Shown: positions 18,101 through 25,528, counted from the stretch's first letter. The stretch: DNA of 64,000 bases from an uncultured bacterium (GCA_943788935.1 CALSSE010000015.1:333773-397772); one strand, 5' to 3'. A program made the numbers and translations. Notes: a model not told the origin generated them from the letters alone.

Positions 18101-18348
18101 AAGTCGATCATGGGGATAATATAGTCAGATCTAAGCTGAGCATGTAACATCACGCCCCGCTGAATCTTATCTTGGATATCAACGGCGTCATGACGTTGAT
18201 AGTATTTGAGTATAATAGGGCGTTGGTTTTGTTGATCAACCGCGCTGAAAGTGAGCGCGGTCTCTCCACGATGATTAAGTGAGGTAGGCAGATAACGACC
18301 TTTGATCTGCTGTTGTAATAAGAGGTTAGGCTGCAACTTATTGCTCAT
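15196..18348 (-). CDS. Hanks-type pseudokinase with disordered middle, one membrane helix and Lys/Arg-rich tail
   Basis: The ATG at 18348 (MSNKLQPN) is preferred over a TTG 87 bases upstream, giving 1050 residues. The kinase-like domain spans about residues 15-290. The beta-3 lysine is present (I-L-K, Lys48), but the catalytic loop reads H-G-N-L-K-P-S-N where active kinases have HRD, so the catalytic Asp is Asn142. The DFG motif is D-I-L (Asp164) and no Gly-rich loop is visible. It therefore looks like a pseudokinase. Residues about 300-900 are acidic and low-complexity. A membrane helix (LSLLVIALLLTGTGLILGSG) lies near residue 895 and the C-terminus ends in repeated K-K-S-R-A. It probably acts as a signalling scaffold. 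It is paired with the exported CsgG/FGE-like protein downstream. Confidence 0.8.
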   Translation of the reverse strand: MSNKLQPNLLLQQQIKGRYLPTSLNHRGETALTFSAVDQQNQRPIILKYYQRHDAVDIQDKIQRGVMLHAQLRSDYIIPMIDFGVHGQYQGVWCVLSREEAPNLTRFVKSRGGLDSQTTCELLINLCDALQSLHEEGKVHGNLKPSNVFVKSRSNQSYQTLISDILGAGLCGVHKHPSGRVTYNDPSFFTYEQASGKEINSQTDIAGLGLLAYFMLKNALPFEGRTTDKILTAVIIGSGRVQVRADEFSGQAAQRERLAQIVNECLAKQPSSRPKNLASLKSALLEIQSLGQAPKPATATSNSSGLEAINSLGNLQAPLLGTASLTPNHSLMNPLGFGQTLGFDAITDQALDQFNTTHQVGEVNTPSQTSYTHQPTSRPTGAQRTIITAPPEGFSPEDPDTLNGKELEFPSEDQTIFSSPSISSSSPQTMMGGLSNEDLQRLQGLEILTEPTPNVSHRQSAPESTYLGGVGGPGNHTLLGANSLEDTRPISPSELQNLGLKVSAQKSDQLEDWGDLSEWTGLNDELPMLDVAASPETLTERHFAHVNVDGPDIDDLNVDDLGVDELELDLLLEQAASALETEQAHPAEEDTQRSITDNSLDDTVRIDLAQAIKEMNVHQEQRSLSDRFEDSVSHQETFQFDEEQTQKIVIPSHNGPVSSLQKEQVMAVPELFSTPAVNIAPERATIDKPIDELFTSEALSDMGHDDFSVMNPKLSGTFAIPKEDRNALEVTKAKPAPHNMGREKLADRELDTQLEFQRPEELFPNIPEWQSLIELQAEPMKLSRALLSIPLPLSGQLLPFSQFQLEIEGREHEEGFFVKLDLPTPHIPVILDNDDEVASNEFSGMWAPEQSVSRDPKGSESSARLNTSNSPLTKGEKRGLSTVANLSLLVIALLLTGTGLILGSGMSVEEAFSLISGESYTVPKQPKIILSPQPRISESALDRRSPAQSKALSSDLSPELNGERPPQIEIESSKASEPSKSEAISPKGSAADDTSKAQKTKRRNEEKLKSRAKKSRARKSRAKKSRAKKSRIEKRKPRRKKSAIKDPFAM
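15257..15325 (-). repeat. 15-bp coding repeat in the basic tail
   Basis: Four 15-base units CGACTCTTCTTAGCG plus a partial fifth encode the repeated Ala-Lys/Arg-Lys-Ser-Arg tail of the pseudokinase. Confidence 0.9.
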
Positions 18349-18566
18349 AAAGGTAAGGCCTTTATCTCGAGGTTTGATCTCAATTAGGACGTTGCTACAT
18401 GGCAGACGAGAGCCTAATTCAGCACTTATAGTCAATCAACAACATAAGGGTATCACTACAGCGCAGTAAATCAAACTATCACCTGCATAGACTCTGTATT
18501 AGTGAACACAGGTGAATGTTTAGTAGAGGGTGGCGAAAAAAAATGGTCAGTATTTGAAAAAAAACT

Positions 18567-18595
18567 TTGACCTGCGCCTCAAATTCGAGTACCAC
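18567..18595 (+). promoter_or_regulatory. sigma-70-like promoter of tRNA-Leu
   Basis: TTGACC (18567-18572), a 17-base spacer and TACCAC (18590-18595), ending 14 bases before the tRNA. The -35 is good and the -10 is partial. Spacing and position fit a tRNA promoter. Confidence 0.5.
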
Positions 18596-18609
18596 TGAGC
18601 CCGATCTAA

Positions 18610-18694
18610 GCGTAGGTGGCGGAATTGGTAGACGCGCTAGGTTGAGGGCCTAGTGCCCGTTAAGGGCGTGGGGGTTCGATTCCCCCTCTACGTA
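18610..18694 (+). tRNA. tRNA-Leu (GAG)
   Basis: An 85-base class II tRNA, very similar along its 5' half to E. coli tRNA-Leu. The acceptor strand GCGTAGG pairs with TCTACGT, with G-U at both ends. The D-arm is GGCGGAATTGGTAGACGC, and the anticodon stem CTAGG/CCTAG encloses loop TTGAGGG, giving anticodon GAG. A long variable arm (TGCCCGTTAAGGGCG) and a T-arm GGGGG-TTCGATT-CCCCC follow. CCA is not encoded. Confidence 0.95.
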
Positions 18695-18699
18695 TCAAA

Positions 18700-18727
18700 G
18701 CTCGAACTGAAAAGTTCGGGCTTTTTT
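18700..18727 (+). terminator. rho-independent terminator after tRNA-Leu
   Basis: Stem GCTCGAACT / AGTTCGGGC (one G-T pair), tetraloop GAAA, followed by six T. It starts six bases after the tRNA end. Confidence 0.9.
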
Positions 18728-18928
18728 GCTTTTTAACGCTTGAATTTCATCTCTAGATCTCGATTTTATAGTTCTCTAGATGACTTAACACCCATGAGAG
18801 AAAGCTATAGAGATCACTCTATGTTTAGATTTAAGATATGTACATTCGATACAGGGCTACTTGCTCCTCACGGGACACAGAGCCCTCTTGGCGCTGACTC
18901 TGTTCAGCAAGAAGAGCTTCCTCAAACA

Positions 18929-19978
18929 ATGACGCGATGGTTTAAGCTAAGGCGAGGAGTAATGTCGTTGGTGTCTTTATTGAGCCTCAGCGCCTGCTCC
19001 ATACATGGCATGACCGGTGATGTCATGTCTGATTATACTGTCAAGCATCTCTCTCCCTATGTTTTGGGGACCAGTGACTTAACCATGGCCTGTGAGATGG
19101 GGTCTTCGATGGGACCGTTTCTCCTCTCTTTTGAGCGGGTGACAGATCAACCTGATATGGCAGCGATCCCTACATTTATGACCGCTGCGCTTTGCGCAGA
19201 GCAGGTGGTATGGGAGGCTGCATTACGCGCGATCCGCGCTGAGAATGCCGGTGAGGCGGCTGCTTATAAGGATGCTCTCGTCGCTCAGAAGAGAGCCCAT
19301 GGGGTCGTCGCTCATCGTTATTATAGCGCTTATCAGAGAATGAATCGCCTCTTTGGGGAGCGTTGTGCTGATCTTGAGAATGAAGATCAGCAGCTAGTGA
19401 TGCTATTGGGGCTGATGGGTGGGTTACTGGCTGTGCAAAACGACCGTGCTTCCGGAGTTATGGTCGACGTACCTGTCGATGTCCCACGAAGAGTAGCTCG
19501 CCAAGTTAAGTGTCTCGACAATGAGCGATGGTGGGGTATGCCTCAAGCTCTAGAGACAGCTGTGTGGGCCGGTGTACCGAACTCAGCTCCATCAGAGATT
19601 CCTGCTGATCAACTTCAATCGGAGATCTACAAGAGGATGGAGGCTAACGCTCAGATTGGTCGACGAGCAGGGGTCAGACTCGTTGACTCAGTGTATGCTT
19701 TCACTGCCCTCTCTTTGGGAGATGAAGAGAGAGTTAAACAAGTCATCACCGATTTTGCACGTTCTCGCAAAGAGGTGAAGCCTAATCCAAAATGGAGATT
19801 GTTCGATGAGACTTCTGCGGCTCAGCTGTTATTTATTTCAGACCAATTATGGACGCAAACGAAGGGCCATAGAACTCAGCAAGATTTAGGTGTATTTTGG
19901 TCAGAGGACTCGGGAGAAGATACGGGAGAGAACGCTGAAGACGAAGACAGCCTCCTCGACGCTCTTGACGAAGAGTGA
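18929..19978 (+). CDS. TAtT-like (TRAP transporter-associated) lipoprotein
   Basis: The ATG at 18929 gives a proper lipoprotein signal (MTRWFKLRRG ... L-S-L-S-A-C) and 349 residues. Upstream codons back to 18740 have no such signal. After the cysteine the protein is helical: residues G-T-S-D-L-T-M-A-C-E-M-G then long Ala-rich helices (AALCAEQVVWEAALRAIRAE), resembling TAtT/TRAP-associated periplasmic helical-repeat lipoproteins. The match is by pattern only, and no TRAP transporter genes lie nearby. The C-terminus is strongly acidic (Glu/Asp-rich). It stands between tRNA-Leu and argG on the plus strand, with 122 bases to argG. Function is unknown beyond a likely envelope role. Confidence 0.6.
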   Translation: MTRWFKLRRGVMSLVSLLSLSACSIHGMTGDVMSDYTVKHLSPYVLGTSDLTMACEMGSSMGPFLLSFERVTDQPDMAAIPTFMTAALCAEQVVWEAALRAIRAENAGEAAAYKDALVAQKRAHGVVAHRYYSAYQRMNRLFGERCADLENEDQQLVMLLGLMGGLLAVQNDRASGVMVDVPVDVPRRVARQVKCLDNERWWGMPQALETAVWAGVPNSAPSEIPADQLQSEIYKRMEANAQIGRRAGVRLVDSVYAFTALSLGDEERVKQVITDFARSRKEVKPNPKWRLFDETSAAQLLFISDQLWTQTKGHRTQQDLGVFWSEDSGEDTGENAEDEDSLLDALDEE

Positions 19979-20100
19979 GTTAAAGTTTAGGGAGAGATAG
20001 CAATTTCACTGAGGAGCTGACTAGAGGAGACTCACCCCTCTGAGATGCCATGTGCGACTCCTCATCTACCCTCCCCCCCCCTCAAAGGATGTGTTTTAGG

Positions 20101-21309
20101 ATGAGCGATCCCTCTTCACGTAAGACTTGTATTTTGGCTTTTTCTGGTGGACTTGACACCTCATATTGTGTTGCTTATCTCACCCGTGAGCGCGGTTATG
20201 ATGTGATCACAGCCTGCGTTGATACAGGAGGTTTCAGCGTCGAGGAACTCTTGGAGATCGAGGCTCGAGCGATGGAGGTTGGCGCCAAGGAACATGTCAG
20301 GATAGACGCTGCAGACGCGCTCTATAATCAAGTTTTAAGTCATCTTATCCGAGCGAATGCGCTAAGGGGTGGAGTGTATCCACTCTCGGTCGCCGCTGAG
20401 CGGGTACTTCAAGCCGCCGAGCTGTGTCGCTTCGCTCATGAGCGAGGAGCAGACGCGATCGCTCATGGCTCTACTGGAGCGGGGAATGATCAATTGCGTT
20501 TTGATGTCGCCGCGCGAGTTTTCGCTCCTCAGGCAGAGCTTATCACACCGATTCGTGAAGACTCTGTCAGCCGCGAGGCTTCCACTAAGTACTTGCGTGA
20601 CCTCGGCTTTGTTGTCGAGGATAAAACAACTCGGTATTCCATTAATCAAGGAATCTGGGGAACAACCATCGGTGGAGGAGAGACTCATGACTCTTGGGCA
20701 GAGGTCCCTGATGAGGCTTTCACTCTCCCCTCGCCTAGTCAATGTCCCGATGAACCCGAGGAATGTGTCATCTCTTTTAACGCGGGCCTCCCTACTCATT
20801 TGAATGGTGAGAGCTTAGACCCTATCTCTCTCATCCGACAGGTCTCGGATAAGGGAGCACGTCATGGTGTGGGTCGAGGAATTCATATCGGCACAACCGT
20901 GTTAGGGGTCAAGGGGCGAATCGCCTTTGAGGCGCCGGGCCCTTATGTGCTTTTTGAGGCTCATAGAGCATTGGAAAAGCTGGTCCTGACTCGGCAACAA
21001 GAATCACTCGCTCGTGGAGTGTCCGCTCAATATGCTGATGGCCTACACAATGGATTATTCTTTGATCCAGCGATGAGAGATATCGAGGCCTGCCTCTCTT
21101 CGATGCAGCGACGAGTATGCGGAGAGGTCAGAGTGAAGCTCTTCAAGGGGAGTGTACTAGCGGTTGCCGCCCGCTCTACTCATTCGATGCTTGGTCTTGG
21201 TGCGACCTATGGTGAGGGGTCCACAGCTTTTAGCGGTGACGAAGCCGCTGGCTTCTGTAAGGTCTACTCTATGGAGTCTGCGCTGAGCGCCAAAGCGAGT
21301 GAGAGCTAA
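20101..21309 (+). CDS. argG: argininosuccinate synthase
   Basis: Joins citrulline and aspartate using ATP to form argininosuccinate in arginine synthesis, in the cytosol. 402 residues from the ATG at 20101. The ATP-pyrophosphatase P-loop S-G-G-L-D-T-S is at residues 15-21, followed by D-T-G-G-F-S and, later, HGSTGAGNDQ, P-I-R-E, SINQGIWGTTIGG and GREIHIG-type segments. The order and wording fit the shorter ArgG lineage common in Bacteroidetes more than the E. coli form. The frame continues upstream to 20050 but lacks signal there; AAAGGATG sits 12 bases before the ATG. Other arg genes are not adjacent. It ends six bases from the convergent acidic-protein gene. Confidence 0.93.
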   Translation: MSDPSSRKTCILAFSGGLDTSYCVAYLTRERGYDVITACVDTGGFSVEELLEIEARAMEVGAKEHVRIDAADALYNQVLSHLIRANALRGGVYPLSVAAERVLQAAELCRFAHERGADAIAHGSTGAGNDQLRFDVAARVFAPQAELITPIREDSVSREASTKYLRDLGFVVEDKTTRYSINQGIWGTTIGGGETHDSWAEVPDEAFTLPSPSQCPDEPEECVISFNAGLPTHLNGESLDPISLIRQVSDKGARHGVGRGIHIGTTVLGVKGRIAFEAPGPYVLFEAHRALEKLVLTRQQESLARGVSAQYADGLHNGLFFDPAMRDIEACLSSMQRRVCGEVRVKLFKGSVLAVAARSTHSMLGLGATYGEGSTAFSGDEAAGFCKVYSMESALSAKASES

Positions 21310-21320
21310 GTTGACTTAGC
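21305..21320. terminator. bidirectional hairpin spanning two convergent stop codons
   Basis: GCTAAG-TTGA-CTTAGC contains the argG stop (TAA) and the opposite gene's stop (TTA on the plus strand). The stem is short and lacks a T run, so terminator function is uncertain. Confidence 0.35.
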
Positions 21321-21897
21321 CTTCTTCGGAGTCTGCTTCAGCCCACTCTGAGAGCACTTCACTGAAGAGGCTCTCAACGCTTTCAAGCTCTTGATCGGTG
21401 AGAAGTCGCGCTTCCTCTTCACTGGTCAAGAGGCCAGGATAGAGCGAGGGTTCAATCGACATTACGACCAAATACTTACTACCTCCATCGTCAACTTCAA
21501 CGAGTACGAGATACTCATTGCTGCCTCCCTCATCCTCAAGCTCCATAACGTCACAATCAGCATAAAATGACTCATTGGGCTCTCCGACGAGTGTAAACTC
21601 ATCACTCTTCACTTCTACCCGAACATTATGTTCGATGAGGGCGTCTTGAATATTTTTTTGAATCTCTACAAAGTCGCTCGGAGCAAGTGACTCTAGTGGA
21701 GCATCTTCTTGAGTAGTATCCTCTTTTAGAATCATCACAACGGGCTCAGATGGAGTGAGCAGTACATAGGTATTCTGTTCATGCTCGATTTCTACGACGA
21801 CTTCTACCGATAGATGGTCGCCTGATTCGTCTCGAAGCATGATAATTCTGACAGGCTCAAGGTCTTGATTCTCTTCATGATTGTTTGAATCGGACAT
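21316..21897 (-). CDS. acidic cytosolic protein of unknown function
   Basis: 193 residues from the ATG at 21897 (AAGGGG eight bases upstream); a GTG three codons earlier is possible. There is no signal peptide or membrane segment, and the protein is very acidic. Two copies of a similar beta-rich stretch are visible: V-V-V-E-I-E-H-E-Q-N-T-Y-V-L-L-T-P and, later, N-E-Y-L-V-L-V-E-V-D-D-G-G-S-K-Y-L-V-V-M, each followed by a helix of E/D/L. These resemble DUF1292/DUF3727-like small proteins, but not enough to name. Convergent with argG and preceded by a direct repeat pair. Confidence 0.6.
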   Translation of the reverse strand: MSDSNNHEENQDLEPVRIIMLRDESGDHLSVEVVVEIEHEQNTYVLLTPSEPVVMILKEDTTQEDAPLESLAPSDFVEIQKNIQDALIEHNVRVEVKSDEFTLVGEPNESFYADCDVMELEDEGGSNEYLVLVEVDDGGSKYLVVMSIEPSLYPGLLTSEEEARLLTDQELESVESLFSEVLSEWAEADSEEG

Positions 21898-22289
21898 ATG
21901 TCTCACCCCTTTCGGGTAAACTGAATAAATAGGTGGGATAAATCAGCGCTTAGGCCGAAAAGCCTACACTGATACACGAAGTAAGGCCGAAAGGTCTACA
22001 CTGATACACGAAGTATGATCACTCAAGGTTAGAGAGTGAGTATTGCATTATTAGAACACTCTAAAGATCAGCTCAAATCAATGATGACCGGTATTTTTTA
22101 GATTTATTTGAGTTTATAAGTGAGAGCGAGTCCACTAGAGAGTATTCGTCAAGAGCTTTTTTATGGGTGAGTTGGTCATTAGGTGATCGATGCCTAAACC
22201 CTACTCGATCCGCTATTAGTAATTGTTGTATCAGGATCGATTACTCCTCATCACATCTCAAAGTGTATTTCTCTGTATAAGGTTTATCC
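21898..22289. other. 392-bp divergent intergenic region
   Basis: No gene is visible. It contains the 32-bp repeat pair at 21952-22015. A weak AAGG ribosome site precedes the aminotransferase ATG. No clear sigma-70 promoter was recognised. Confidence 0.5.
21952..22015. repeat. two 32-bp direct repeats
   Basis: Two adjacent 32-base copies AGGCCGAAARGYCTACACTG... ending GATACACGAAGTA differ at two positions. They lie about 55 bases upstream of the acidic-protein start. AGGCC/GGCCT-like ends give each copy a small hairpin. Confidence 0.85.
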
Positions 22290-23621
22290 ATGTTTAAAAA
22301 AAGTGATCCTCCCCAAGTCGAATCTCTCTCAGAGAACCAGAGAGAGATGTTTCACATAGATGAGCTAAAGAGACGTCAAGAAGAGCATATTTTTTATACT
22401 TGGACCGCCCAGAATCAAGCGTCCCCACTCCCTATTTCACGTGGAGAAGGAGCATTTTTCTTTGATCATGAGGGACAACGTTGGTTTGATTTTGAGAGTC
22501 AGGTCTTTAACTGTAATCTTGGTCATCAAGATCAACGAGTGATTCAAGCGATTCAAGATCAAGCTCAACGCTTATCGTGTGCTCATCCAGCGGCAGTTTA
22601 TGAGTCTAAGGCTCAGCTCGGTGAGCTCCTCAATGAGGTGAGCCCCGGTGATATCTCTAAGTTTTTTCTCTGTCTATCTGGAGCAGAAGCGATTGAGAAT
22701 GCCTATAAAGTAGCTCGTATGATCACCGGGCGACAAAAAGTCATCGCTCGAAGACGGAGCTATCATGGGGCTTCGATGGGAGCTCTCTCTCTGACCGGTG
22801 ATGCGCGACGCCTCCCCTTTGAACCGGGATTATGGGGGGTGATACGAGCCGAGGATCCTTATTGCTATCGCTGTCCATTTGGTCTCGCTCTAGAGAGTTG
22901 CTCTATGCAATGTGCATCTCAGATCGAACATATTATTGAGATGGAGGGACCAGAAAATATCGCTGCTATATTCGCTGAAGGAGTGACCGGGTCTAATGGA
23001 GGTTTTATACCGCCGCAGGCTTATTGGCCTAAGCTGAGAGAGATCTGTGATCGCTATGGTATCCTCTTAGTTGCTGATGAGGTCTTTAGCGGCTTTGGTA
23101 GAACCGGAGAATGGTTCGCTGTCGACCATTGGGGCGTTACACCTGACATGATCACTATGGCTAAGGGAGTAACGAGCGGTTATGCTCCGCTAGGTGTCCT
23201 TGGGGTGAGAGGTGAGCTCGCTGCTCGCTTCGATGATGAAGTGCTGTGGTGTGGTTTAACGAGTTATGCTCATCCCATTTCGTGCGCTGCAGCGGTCGCG
23301 ACGATTCAGGCTTATAAAGAAGATGATCTGATCAACAACTCTAAACATTTGGGTGATCAACTGGGTGAGGTGCTCGCTTCATGGAACTCAGAGTCTTGGT
23401 ATGGAGATAGTCGGTGTCTCGGCTTATTTGGTACATTAGAGCTCGCTGATCAATGTGATGACGATCAATTATCCTCCCTCAAAGAGGCTTTGCGTTCACA
23501 TCGAGTCCACATACTATTAAAAGGCCGAATGTTATTTATTACACCGCCTCTCTGTATTAGTGCCGCTGAGCTCAACGAAGGCTTAGAGATTATCTACCAA
23601 TGTCTCTTAACGACTTGCTAA
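22290..23621 (+). CDS. class III PLP-dependent aminotransferase
   Basis: 443 residues, fold type I. The PLP lysine is in T-M-A-K-G-V-T-S-G-Y (Lys292). The cofactor Asp is in V-A-D-E-V-F-S-G-F-G-R-T-G (Asp263), and the cofactor pocket S-Y-H-G-A is near 157-161. The C-Y-R-C-P-F-G segment (about 192-198) is typical of omega-amino acid:pyruvate, taurine or beta-alanine transaminases, which convert an omega-amine to a semialdehyde. Substrate cannot be fixed from sequence. It is followed 166 bases later by a CoA-transferase subunit on the same strand, consistent with amino acid or polyamine catabolism. Its stop codon is the first three bases of a tandem 20-bp duplication. Confidence 0.88.
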   Translation: MFKKSDPPQVESLSENQREMFHIDELKRRQEEHIFYTWTAQNQASPLPISRGEGAFFFDHEGQRWFDFESQVFNCNLGHQDQRVIQAIQDQAQRLSCAHPAAVYESKAQLGELLNEVSPGDISKFFLCLSGAEAIENAYKVARMITGRQKVIARRRSYHGASMGALSLTGDARRLPFEPGLWGVIRAEDPYCYRCPFGLALESCSMQCASQIEHIIEMEGPENIAAIFAEGVTGSNGGFIPPQAYWPKLREICDRYGILLVADEVFSGFGRTGEWFAVDHWGVTPDMITMAKGVTSGYAPLGVLGVRGELAARFDDEVLWCGLTSYAHPISCAAAVATIQAYKEDDLINNSKHLGDQLGEVLASWNSESWYGDSRCLGLFGTLELADQCDDDQLSSLKEALRSHRVHILLKGRMLFITPPLCISAAELNEGLEIIYQCLLTTC

Positions 23622-23658
23622 TGCGCGAACGACATAAGTAATGCGCGAACGACATAAG
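23619..23658. repeat. 20-bp tandem duplication starting at a stop codon
   Basis: Two exact copies of TAATGCGCGAACGACATAAG; the first begins with the aminotransferase TAA stop. Confidence 0.9.
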
Positions 23659-23787
23659 CAGATGTTATTTGAATCTACCTCAGAGCGAAGAAGTGACTCT
23701 ATAGAGTGACTGCACAAGTAGCGTGGACAGAGATGAAAAGACAATATATACGCTCACCAATAACAGGAGTGAGAGAAAGAAGAGAAC

Positions 23788-24498
23788 ATGAGCTCAAAAG
23801 TATATGAAGATGCGTCAGCAGCTCTATTTGATGTGTTCGATGGAGCGCGGATTATGTCAGGTGGTTTTGGTCTCTGTGGCAACGCGGAGCATTGCATTCG
23901 GCAGCTGCATAAGAGTGAGGTAAAGAGACTCACTATCATCAGTAATAACTGTGGTAATCAAGGTCGAGGGTTAGCGGTACTCTTGAAGAGCAAACAAGTA
24001 GAGAGAGTAATCTGTAGCTTTGTCGGCGGCAATCCTGATCTCGAAGCGCAAATGTTATCTGGTGATGTCGAGGTACAGTTAAACCCGCAAGGAACACTCG
24101 CTGAGCGTATCCGAGCGGGAGGTGCAGGAATCGGTGGGTTCTATACTCCAACCGGAGTAGGGACGATCATCGCTGAAGGGAGAGAGGTCAGAGAGATCGA
24201 TGGGAAATATTATCTCTTCGAGACTCCCCTACGGGCGAATTTCGCAATCATTAGAGCGGAATATGGAGATGCCATGGGTAATTTACGATTTAAAGGGACC
24301 GCTCGAAACTTTAGTCCACAAATGGCGATGGCTGCTCAAGTGACAATAGTCGAGGTAGACCATTTGGTCTCTATTGGCGAGCTCAGTCCCGAAGATATAC
24401 ATCTCCCTGGTCTCTTTGTGCAGCGGATCTTTCAGGGTGATCATTTTGAGGATGTCATAGAGTATAAAACGAATCGTCCTCGTGCTGAGACTGTATAG
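23788..24498 (+). CDS. scoA: 3-oxoacid CoA-transferase, A subunit, without a B subunit beside it
   Basis: 236 residues, the usual length of ScoA/AtoD. Family segments: I-M-S-G-G-F-G-L-C-G-N, S-N-N-C-G, N-P-Q-G-T-L-A-E-R-I-R-A-G-G-A-G-I-G-G-F-Y-T-P-T-G-V-G-T, and R-G/K-G-T-A-R-N-F-S-P. The A subunit binds the CoA moiety, while the catalytic Glu lies in the B subunit. B normally follows directly, but here a tandem array and a sigma factor gene follow, so the partner must be elsewhere or the gene is stranded. AAGAAGAG lies before the ATG. The last four codons and TAG stop fall in the first unit of the array. Confidence 0.9.
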   Translation: MSSKVYEDASAALFDVFDGARIMSGGFGLCGNAEHCIRQLHKSEVKRLTIISNNCGNQGRGLAVLLKSKQVERVICSFVGGNPDLEAQMLSGDVEVQLNPQGTLAERIRAGGAGIGGFYTPTGVGTIIAEGREVREIDGKYYLFETPLRANFAIIRAEYGDAMGNLRFKGTARNFSPQMAMAAQVTIVEVDHLVSIGELSPEDIHLPGLFVQRIFQGDHFEDVIEYKTNRPRAETV

Positions 24499-24645
24499 GG
24501 TTGCTGAGACTGTATAGGGTTGCTGAGACTGTATAGGGTTGCTGAGACTGTATAGGGTTGCTGAGACTGTATAGGGTTGTTGAGACTGTATAGGGGTGCT
24601 GAGATTGTATAGGGTTGCTGGGATTGTATAGGGTTTGTATAGGTC
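24484..24645. repeat. 19-bp tandem array overlapping the scoA stop codon
   Basis: Eight 19-base units GCTGAGACTGTATAGGGTT (the last three with single changes) plus a partial copy. The scoA stop (24496-24498) lies in unit one. There are no spacers. Confidence 0.95.
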
Positions 24646-24876
24646 TTGGGCTTTATATTATAATAATATAACGGTTGTGACCGTGCCTTGTTCGACCATT
24701 TGGCATTATTAGAGGTTTTTTTAGAAAAATAGTGTTTAAATAACGGGTGCTTAAGCTGAATAGTTGAGATCTTTGTGCAAAGGTTGTGCAAAAGCCTTGA
24801 CGTACCCTGTTCAACCTTATACATTCTTTGTACACAAGGTCGACGTATCAGAGTAGATACAGAGAGGTAAATCGTT
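24499..24876. other. 378-bp gap between scoA and the sigma factor gene
   Basis: It holds the 19-bp array up to 24645, an AT-rich stretch, a direct repeat TTGTGCAAAGG/TTGTGCAAAAG (24773-24794) and the sigma-gene promoter. No scoB-like reading frame is present. Confidence 0.6.
24797..24825 (+). promoter_or_regulatory. sigma-70-like promoter of the ECF sigma gene
   Basis: TTGACG (24797-24802), 17 bases, TACATT (24820-24825); start about 24832, 45 bases before the ATG. Just upstream is the direct repeat of TTGTGCAAAG, and the palindrome-like CTTTGTACACAAGG covers the likely start point. Both could be operator sites. Confidence 0.55.
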
Positions 24877-25485
24877 ATGATCACCCGAAAAGTTAAAGCA
24901 TTGAGTCCCGAACAAGAAACCCGCTTAGTCAGAGATGCGCAAAGCGGATGTAAGGCATCTCTCAATCATCTCATTGAGGCTCACTACCAGCAAATGTACC
25001 ATCTGGCGCTGAAGGTAACTCGGAATCAAGTCCTCGCTGAGGATGTGACTCAAGAGGCTTGCGTACAAGTTTTAAGACGTATAGGTCAGTTCAGAGCAGA
25101 GTCTCGATTTAATTCATGGCTCTCACGGATAGTGGTAAACACAGCTCTTCTTAAGCATCGTAGAGAGAAGCGAATGGTTCCCAGCGAAGAGATATTCTCC
25201 ACTGACGCGGTCTCACCTGAGCCTCAGCCAGAGCACATCATCATTCACAGAGAGCTCTTGGAGAAGACTGATCATTTCCTAGGTCAGCTGCGTGACGGCG
25301 ACCGTGATCTATTTATTAAGCGTTTTGTAGATGGGCTATCTCTTCAATCAATCTCAGAAGAGACAGGTCTCTCACTCCCCGCTCTAAAGAGTCGCTTTCA
25401 CCGCGCTCGAAATCGTCTTAAAGAGACTTCGATCGCTCAAAATTGGGGTGTTGATATCCAAGAGATGGATGGCGCTACCGCCTAA
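24877..25485 (+). CDS. ECF-type RNA polymerase sigma factor
   Basis: 202 residues. Sigma region 2 covers about residues 25-90 (N-H-L-I-E-A-H-Y-Q-Q-M-Y ... A-E-D-V-T-Q-E-A ... F-N-S-W-L-S-R-I), binding the polymerase and the -10 element. Region 4 covers about 138-190 (R-D-L-F-I-K-R-F-V-D-G-L-S-L-Q-S-I-S-E-E-T-G and a recognition helix L-K-S-R-F-H-R-A-R-N). Region 3 is absent, as in ECF factors. GAGAGG lies about nine bases before the ATG. No anti-sigma gene is adjacent; the next gene is a convergent kinase. Trigger and regulon are unknown. Confidence 0.9.
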   Translation: MITRKVKALSPEQETRLVRDAQSGCKASLNHLIEAHYQQMYHLALKVTRNQVLAEDVTQEACVQVLRRIGQFRAESRFNSWLSRIVVNTALLKHRREKRMVPSEEIFSTDAVSPEPQPEHIIIHRELLEKTDHFLGQLRDGDRDLFIKRFVDGLSLQSISEETGLSLPALKSRFHRARNRLKETSIAQNWGVDIQEMDGATA

Positions 25486-25488
25486 CCC

Positions 25489-25528
25489 TGTTCTCTGTTT
25501 CCCGTGCTCTGTTTCCCGTGCTCTGTTC
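25489..25528. repeat. 14-bp tandem repeat (TGCTCTGTTTCCCG) after a stop codon
   Basis: About two and a half units fill the 45-base gap between the sigma factor stop and the convergent kinase stop. Confidence 0.8.

Noticed and set aside
24441..24965. 174-codon minus-strand frame with NPIQSQQPYT-type repeats
   Set aside because: Translation of the 19-bp array and overlap with the start of the sigma factor gene; no ribosome site.
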